From contig JBFMFX010000004.1 in assembly GCA_040752005.1 (NCBI GenBank), positions 112,128 to 176,127 on the forward strand: DNA of 64,000 bases, written 5' to 3'. Under the pieces are notes generated by a model, which had not been told where the DNA came from, ran no database searches, and was given only the letters and a program-made list of their open reading frames with translations. The DNA comes from RBG-16-66-20 sp040752005 (GTDB lineage: Bacteria > Pseudomonadota > Gammaproteobacteria > Burkholderiales > SG8-39). The position numbers were made by a program, and so were the translations under genes. Of the stretch, positions 60,554 through 64,000 are shown in pieces; position 1 is the stretch's first letter; each line of letters starts with the position of its first letter.

Positions 60554-63500
60554 TCAGCCTCCTCGCAGCACAGTCAGGAGCTCGGCCACGACCTCGACGG
60601 ACCCTGCATCTCGCCCAGTGAGCACGATCGGCGAGTACTCCGGGTTGGTCGGCGACAGTGTGACCTTCGTGTGCCGCCACCCGCCCTCCTCGTCAGGTGC
60701 CTTCTCCGACGAGTAACGCTTCACCGTGAACGAGCCGCCTGTGTCGGGATCCTCCGCTCCACGATACTGCGCGAGGACGATCTTTCCCTGCCGCGAGCCG
60801 GCAGGTTTCGCGCGGAAGACGAGATAGTCCCCGTCGCGAATGGTGGGCTCCATCGACCGGCCGACCGCCCGGCACACGAACATCCGCTCGTCGAGCCGGC
60901 CGAGGCCCTCTGCCTCGATCCAGCCCTCCGGCTCCACGGCCTCGCCGTTACCGAAATAGCCCGCTGCCGCCTTGAGCGAGCAGAGCGGGAGCAGGGTTTT
61001 GAACGCCTCGCGCTTCACGCGCTCGTCCTCGAGCGAAATCAGCCGCAACTGCGGCTCTGGACGTACGCGGACCAAGGCCTCCGCAAGCTCCGCGAGCGAA
61101 CGAACACCGGCCGCCAACGCCGCCTCGAGCTTCCGCTGCTGCACGAAGAGATAGCGCCACTGGCCGTACTTCGTGGCGCTCATCTTCTCGCACCACAGGC
61201 GCGCGGCCTCGCTCTTGAGCGCCGTGTTCGGCCGCACCTCGCCCTTGGCCTCCACGAGCCACATCACCTCTCGACTATGCGCATCGCGGACAGCGACGAT
61301 GAAGTCGGGGTAGTACTGGCGCGGCCGGTTGTTCTCGTAGTACGTGACCGAAAACCCGAGGCGCTCGTTCTTGAGGTAGCGCACGACGTCCTTGGCGCCG
61401 TCGAGGAAATCCGCGAAGCGTTTCTCCAGCTCCGTGTGGCACGGCACCTTGTTCGTGTGGCAGCGCTTGCCCTCCGCGACGATACCGGTCCACTGGAACC
61501 TCCGCAGGTTCGCGGTGTCGAGCCACTCGGGGTTGCCGAGGATCGGTACTGCCTCGACACCAGCCGCTCCAGCGCCACGGATGGCCGTTTCGAGCGCGTC
61601 GAGCGCCTGCCGCCGCCAGTAGTAAATGGCCACATCGCGCACGTCACTCTTGAGAGCGCGGGCTTCCAAGGGCACGACCCGCGAGTCCAGAAAGCGCCGC
61701 GAGACTTCGAGCAGCTCGTCGAAGGTCGGGCCGATCCCGAGCTCTTCGGCCGAGCCCGGATTGGTCTCTTGGTACAGTTCTTCGGCCATCAAGAACGTGG
61801 TGCGGAGCACCGGCCACTCCTTGCGCACCTCCTCCAGCGTCATCACCGCCTCGGGCGCGCCACCGACGACCGGGCGGACGTGCACGTCGGGCGGCGTCTC
61901 CTTCGGATTGATCCGGATCTCCGGCAGATCCTCCACGCGGATCAGATCCGCGAGCGACTTCGTGACGCCGACCGCCCACGAGCGCACGTTCGGCACGGTG
62001 ACCCGATATTTCTCCTTCTTGGGGTCGGACTCGATCCAGACCGGTTTCTGCCCCCACTCTCCGGCCTTCGGCCGCTTGCGCTTTTCGACCGGGAAGCCGA
62101 CGAAGGGGATGCCAAAGGCGTCTACCGTCTCCTCGCTTCCCTCAGGCCGCTCCTCGAGCGGCTGGTTCAGCACGTCGTAGTTCGTCCGGCGCAACCCGCG
62201 GCCGATGATCTGCTCGGTGAGGAGCGGCGAGCCGAAGGCCCGCAGGCCCAGGATGTGCGTCACGCTCTTCACGTCCCAGCCCTCGGAGAGCATGTTCACG
62301 CTCACGATGCAGCGCACGTGCTCGCCGGGCTTTCCCTTCGAGCCGACGGTGTTCACCATCTCGCGCAGCACGGCCTCGTTGCCCTTGTCGGCGTCGAAGA
62401 CCTTGGAGTCCACCTGGATCGTCACCCAGCGCGAGCGGTCCTCGTCCTCGGGGTTGCGCAGCAGCTCGTACTCGCGCGTCAGGTGCTCGAAGAGCCACGC
62501 GGCACGCTGGGCACTGTCGGCCACGCACAGGAGCACCGGCGCCGGCCCGCGCGCGAACTCCAGTGTGCTCGCCCACTCGTCGTAGTCCTTCTTCCACGAC
62601 GAGTAGATGCTCGCGATCGCGCCCTTGCAGGCCCGCAGGTACTCCTCCTTGGTCTTCGCCCCCTTCACCAGGTCCCAGAGGTCGAGGTACACGCGCCCGT
62701 GCTCGTCCGGGTCGGGCAGGCGCACGACCTTCACGAGCCCGGACTCGAAGGCGTCGTACACGGAGAAGTCCGAGACGAGCCACTCGAAGAGCGTGCCCTC
62801 GGGCTTGGGCGAGCCCGACCCGTACCAGGGGGTCGCCGAGAGGTCGATCACCAGGCTCACGCGCGCGGCCTTGCCGATGTGCTCGAGGATTCTGCTCCAT
62901 TTGATGTACTCGGGATCCTCGCCCTTCTTGGCCCGTTTCTCGCCGTAGACGTGGTGTGCCTCGTCGTTGATCACGACGAGGTCGCGCCAGCCGCCGAGCA
63001 GCCGCCGGATCGGCGCGTTCGGGTCCTGCCGGGCCCGGCGCTGCATCGCGCGCAGCACGGCCTGGGGAATGAAGCGCCCTTCTTCCAGCGGCACCTCGCC
63101 CTCGCCGAGCCAGTCCTCGCGCTTCGCCTCGAGCGGGATGCCCTGCCAGTTGCGCACCAGCACGTTCGGATGGAATTCCTCCCGGTACTCGGGCGGCACC
63201 ATCTCGAACGCGTCGTACAGGTTGTGCTCGCCGGCCGGATCGAGCCCGTCGCCGCGCGGCACGCCGCTGACCCGGTCGCGCACGGTGAGGTTCGGCACCA
63301 GCACCAGGAAGTTCGCCGAGAGCGACGAGCCGCTCACCTTGCGCTTGTGCAGCGTCGCCCAGGTGACCAGGAGCGCCATCACGACGGTCTTGCCGGTGCC
63401 GGTGGCGAGCTTGAGCGCGTAGCGCAAGAGATCGTTCGTCCCCGGCATCTTGTAGCGTTTTTTCACCTCGTAGAGGTAGATGACCGTCTCGACCGCCTCC

Positions 63501-63871
63501 TGCTGACAGAAGAAGAACCGCTTGCCGACCGCCTTCCGCTCCTCGTCGCGCTCGAACCACCACTCGAGCAGCCGCCGCGTGACCACCGCCGTGCCCTGCC
63601 AGCCGTCCTTGCGCCACGCGCGCACCTCGTCGCGGAGCTGGTTAACGAACTCGTTCTTCTCGGTAGCCGCCGAGAGGTCATCGAAGAGCTGCGCCTCCCT
63701 GCCGACGACGCCCGCGATCCCGCTCCTCACGTCCTTGGCTGAGGCGAGAAAGCGTATCGAGGGCCGGCGCCCTTCGACGCGCTTTGATTTGCCGCCGGGC
63801 AGCAGCTCGTAGTGCCTGTCCGGTTCGCGGAAGGCGTCGCAGATGACGACTCTGTCGACAACGTACGCCAT
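60554..63871 (-). CDS. Type III-like restriction helicase-nuclease fused to a C-terminal S24 (LexA/UmuD-like) peptidase domain
   Basis: 1105 aa. SF2 helicase: Walker A ATGTGKT at 156-162, DEAH at 303-306, SAT at 345-347, motif VI QIIGRGLRR. Nuclease: D856 (YYPDF) with E874 and K876 (LVEAKG), a PD-(D/E)xK site as in type III Res subunits. The last about 135 residues form an S24 domain: Ser1006 in GRSMEPTI, GDYLVF, Lys1051 in FTVKRY, then NPEYSPIVL. An Ala970-Gly971 bond lies 35 residues before the serine, the LexA/UmuD cleavage geometry. Start ATG 63871 is taken; the frame opens to 63952. No modification gene is within the window. Confidence 0.88.
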   Translation of the reverse strand: MAYVVDRVVICDAFREPDRHYELLPGGKSKRVEGRRPSIRFLASAKDVRSGIAGVVGREAQLFDDLSAATEKNEFVNQLRDEVRAWRKDGWQGTAVVTRRLLEWWFERDEERKAVGKRFFFCQQEAVETVIYLYEVKKRYKMPGTNDLLRYALKLATGTGKTVVMALLVTWATLHKRKVSGSSLSANFLVLVPNLTVRDRVSGVPRGDGLDPAGEHNLYDAFEMVPPEYREEFHPNVLVRNWQGIPLEAKREDWLGEGEVPLEEGRFIPQAVLRAMQRRARQDPNAPIRRLLGGWRDLVVINDEAHHVYGEKRAKKGEDPEYIKWSRILEHIGKAARVSLVIDLSATPWYGSGSPKPEGTLFEWLVSDFSVYDAFESGLVKVVRLPDPDEHGRVYLDLWDLVKGAKTKEEYLRACKGAIASIYSSWKKDYDEWASTLEFARGPAPVLLCVADSAQRAAWLFEHLTREYELLRNPEDEDRSRWVTIQVDSKVFDADKGNEAVLREMVNTVGSKGKPGEHVRCIVSVNMLSEGWDVKSVTHILGLRAFGSPLLTEQIIGRGLRRTNYDVLNQPLEERPEGSEETVDAFGIPFVGFPVEKRKRPKAGEWGQKPVWIESDPKKEKYRVTVPNVRSWAVGVTKSLADLIRVEDLPEIRINPKETPPDVHVRPVVGGAPEAVMTLEEVRKEWPVLRTTFLMAEELYQETNPGSAEELGIGPTFDELLEVSRRFLDSRVVPLEARALKSDVRDVAIYYWRRQALDALETAIRGAGAAGVEAVPILGNPEWLDTANLRRFQWTGIVAEGKRCHTNKVPCHTELEKRFADFLDGAKDVVRYLKNERLGFSVTYYENNRPRQYYPDFIVAVRDAHSREVMWLVEAKGEVRPNTALKSEAARLWCEKMSATKYGQWRYLFVQQRKLEAALAAGVRSLAELAEALVRVRPEPQLRLISLEDERVKREAFKTLLPLCSLKAAAGYFGNGEAVEPEGWIEAEGLGRLDERMFVCRAVGRSMEPTIRDGDYLVFRAKPAGSRQGKIVLAQYRGAEDPDTGGSFTVKRYSSEKAPDEEGGWRHTKVTLSPTNPEYSPIVLTGRDAGSVEVVAELLTVLRGG

Positions 63872-64000
63872 TGCTAGACAGAATGGCTTCCCGAAAGCGG
63901 GCGGCCTGCCTCCGCTGTACCGTGGATTGCGTGGCGAACCACGCCGAGCCACACGTTGAGCACGCAGGCGTCAACTTTGTCGAGGAGGCAGGCCATGAGC
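63872..64000. other. Right edge: partial open frames on both strands
   Basis: On the minus strand a frame is open from the window end to TAG at 63875-63877 (tail RPLSGSHSV), only three bases before the restriction ATG, as expected for the end of an upstream operon gene. On the plus strand ATG 63883 opens a Cys-containing frame (MASRKRAACLRC, later GVNFVEEAGHE) that also runs off the end, and GAGGAGG precedes another ATG at 63995. Third-position GC does not separate them. Neither can be assigned a function. Confidence 0.35.

Overview
The window is about 70% GC and gene-dense. It reads as the chromosome of a betaproteobacterium. The evidence is gene content and order: the run leuS-lptE-holA-proA-nadD-rsfS-rlmH-maf-rng; mreBCD-mrdA-rodA divergent from gatC-gatA-gatB; gshA of the Thiobacillus/ferrooxidans type followed by gshB and a regulatory PTS; metX-metW; yggS-proC-yggT divergent from pilT-pilU; and a Bug-type tricarboxylate receptor, a family expanded in Burkholderiales. 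I cannot name the genus.

Layout: 1-9.4 kb holds a partial lytic transglycosylase, 5-formyl-THF cyclo-ligase, a CPA2 antiporter, a YbdK-type ligase, threonine dehydratase, a YqaA-like membrane protein, a UvrD/Rep helicase and a FecR-SPOR protein. 9.4-19.7 kb is a long + strand housekeeping run with many overlapping stop/start codons. 19.7-21.5 kb has a peroxidase-related protein, a Bug receptor and tRNA-Arg(CCG). 21.5-26.8 kb carries a membrane cytochrome c, glutathione synthesis and EIIA-HPr-EI. 26.8-28.8 kb is a decayed catabolic cluster: an internally deleted Bug gene, a truncated AtuA-like gene and an intact CoA-transferase. 28.8-30.7 kb is metX-metW behind a SAM-II riboswitch and a terminator. 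30.8-35.8 kb has ampG, a four-gene envelope cassette, xth, pyrE and a DUF4124 protein. 35.8-45.4 kb has the Gat amidotransferase, with an unknown secreted protein between gatA and gatB, and the divergent rod-shape operon. 45.6-48.7 kb is aceA-aceK (glyoxylate shunt entry). 48.7-57.6 kb has an amidohydrolase, yggT, proC, yggS, pilT, pilU, an rRNA methyltransferase, hemJ and a NodIJ-like ABC exporter.

From 57.6 kb to the right end the content becomes accessory: a VapBC-type toxin-antitoxin pair with a frameshifted antitoxin, an AAA/DUF4143 ATPase preceded by three inverted repeats at 33-bp spacing, about 0.7 kb without a clear gene, and a large type III-like restriction helicase-nuclease. That last protein ends in a complete LexA/UmuD-like S24 self-cleavage domain, with an Ala-Gly bond at the same distance from the catalytic serine as in UmuD. 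This fusion, which suggests a restriction enzyme switched by DNA damage, is the best candidate here for an undescribed system.

Starts were adjusted by family N-termini, ribosome-binding sites and stop/start overlaps. GTG and TTG starts are common. Long open frames opposite real genes are a side effect of the high GC content and are left out.
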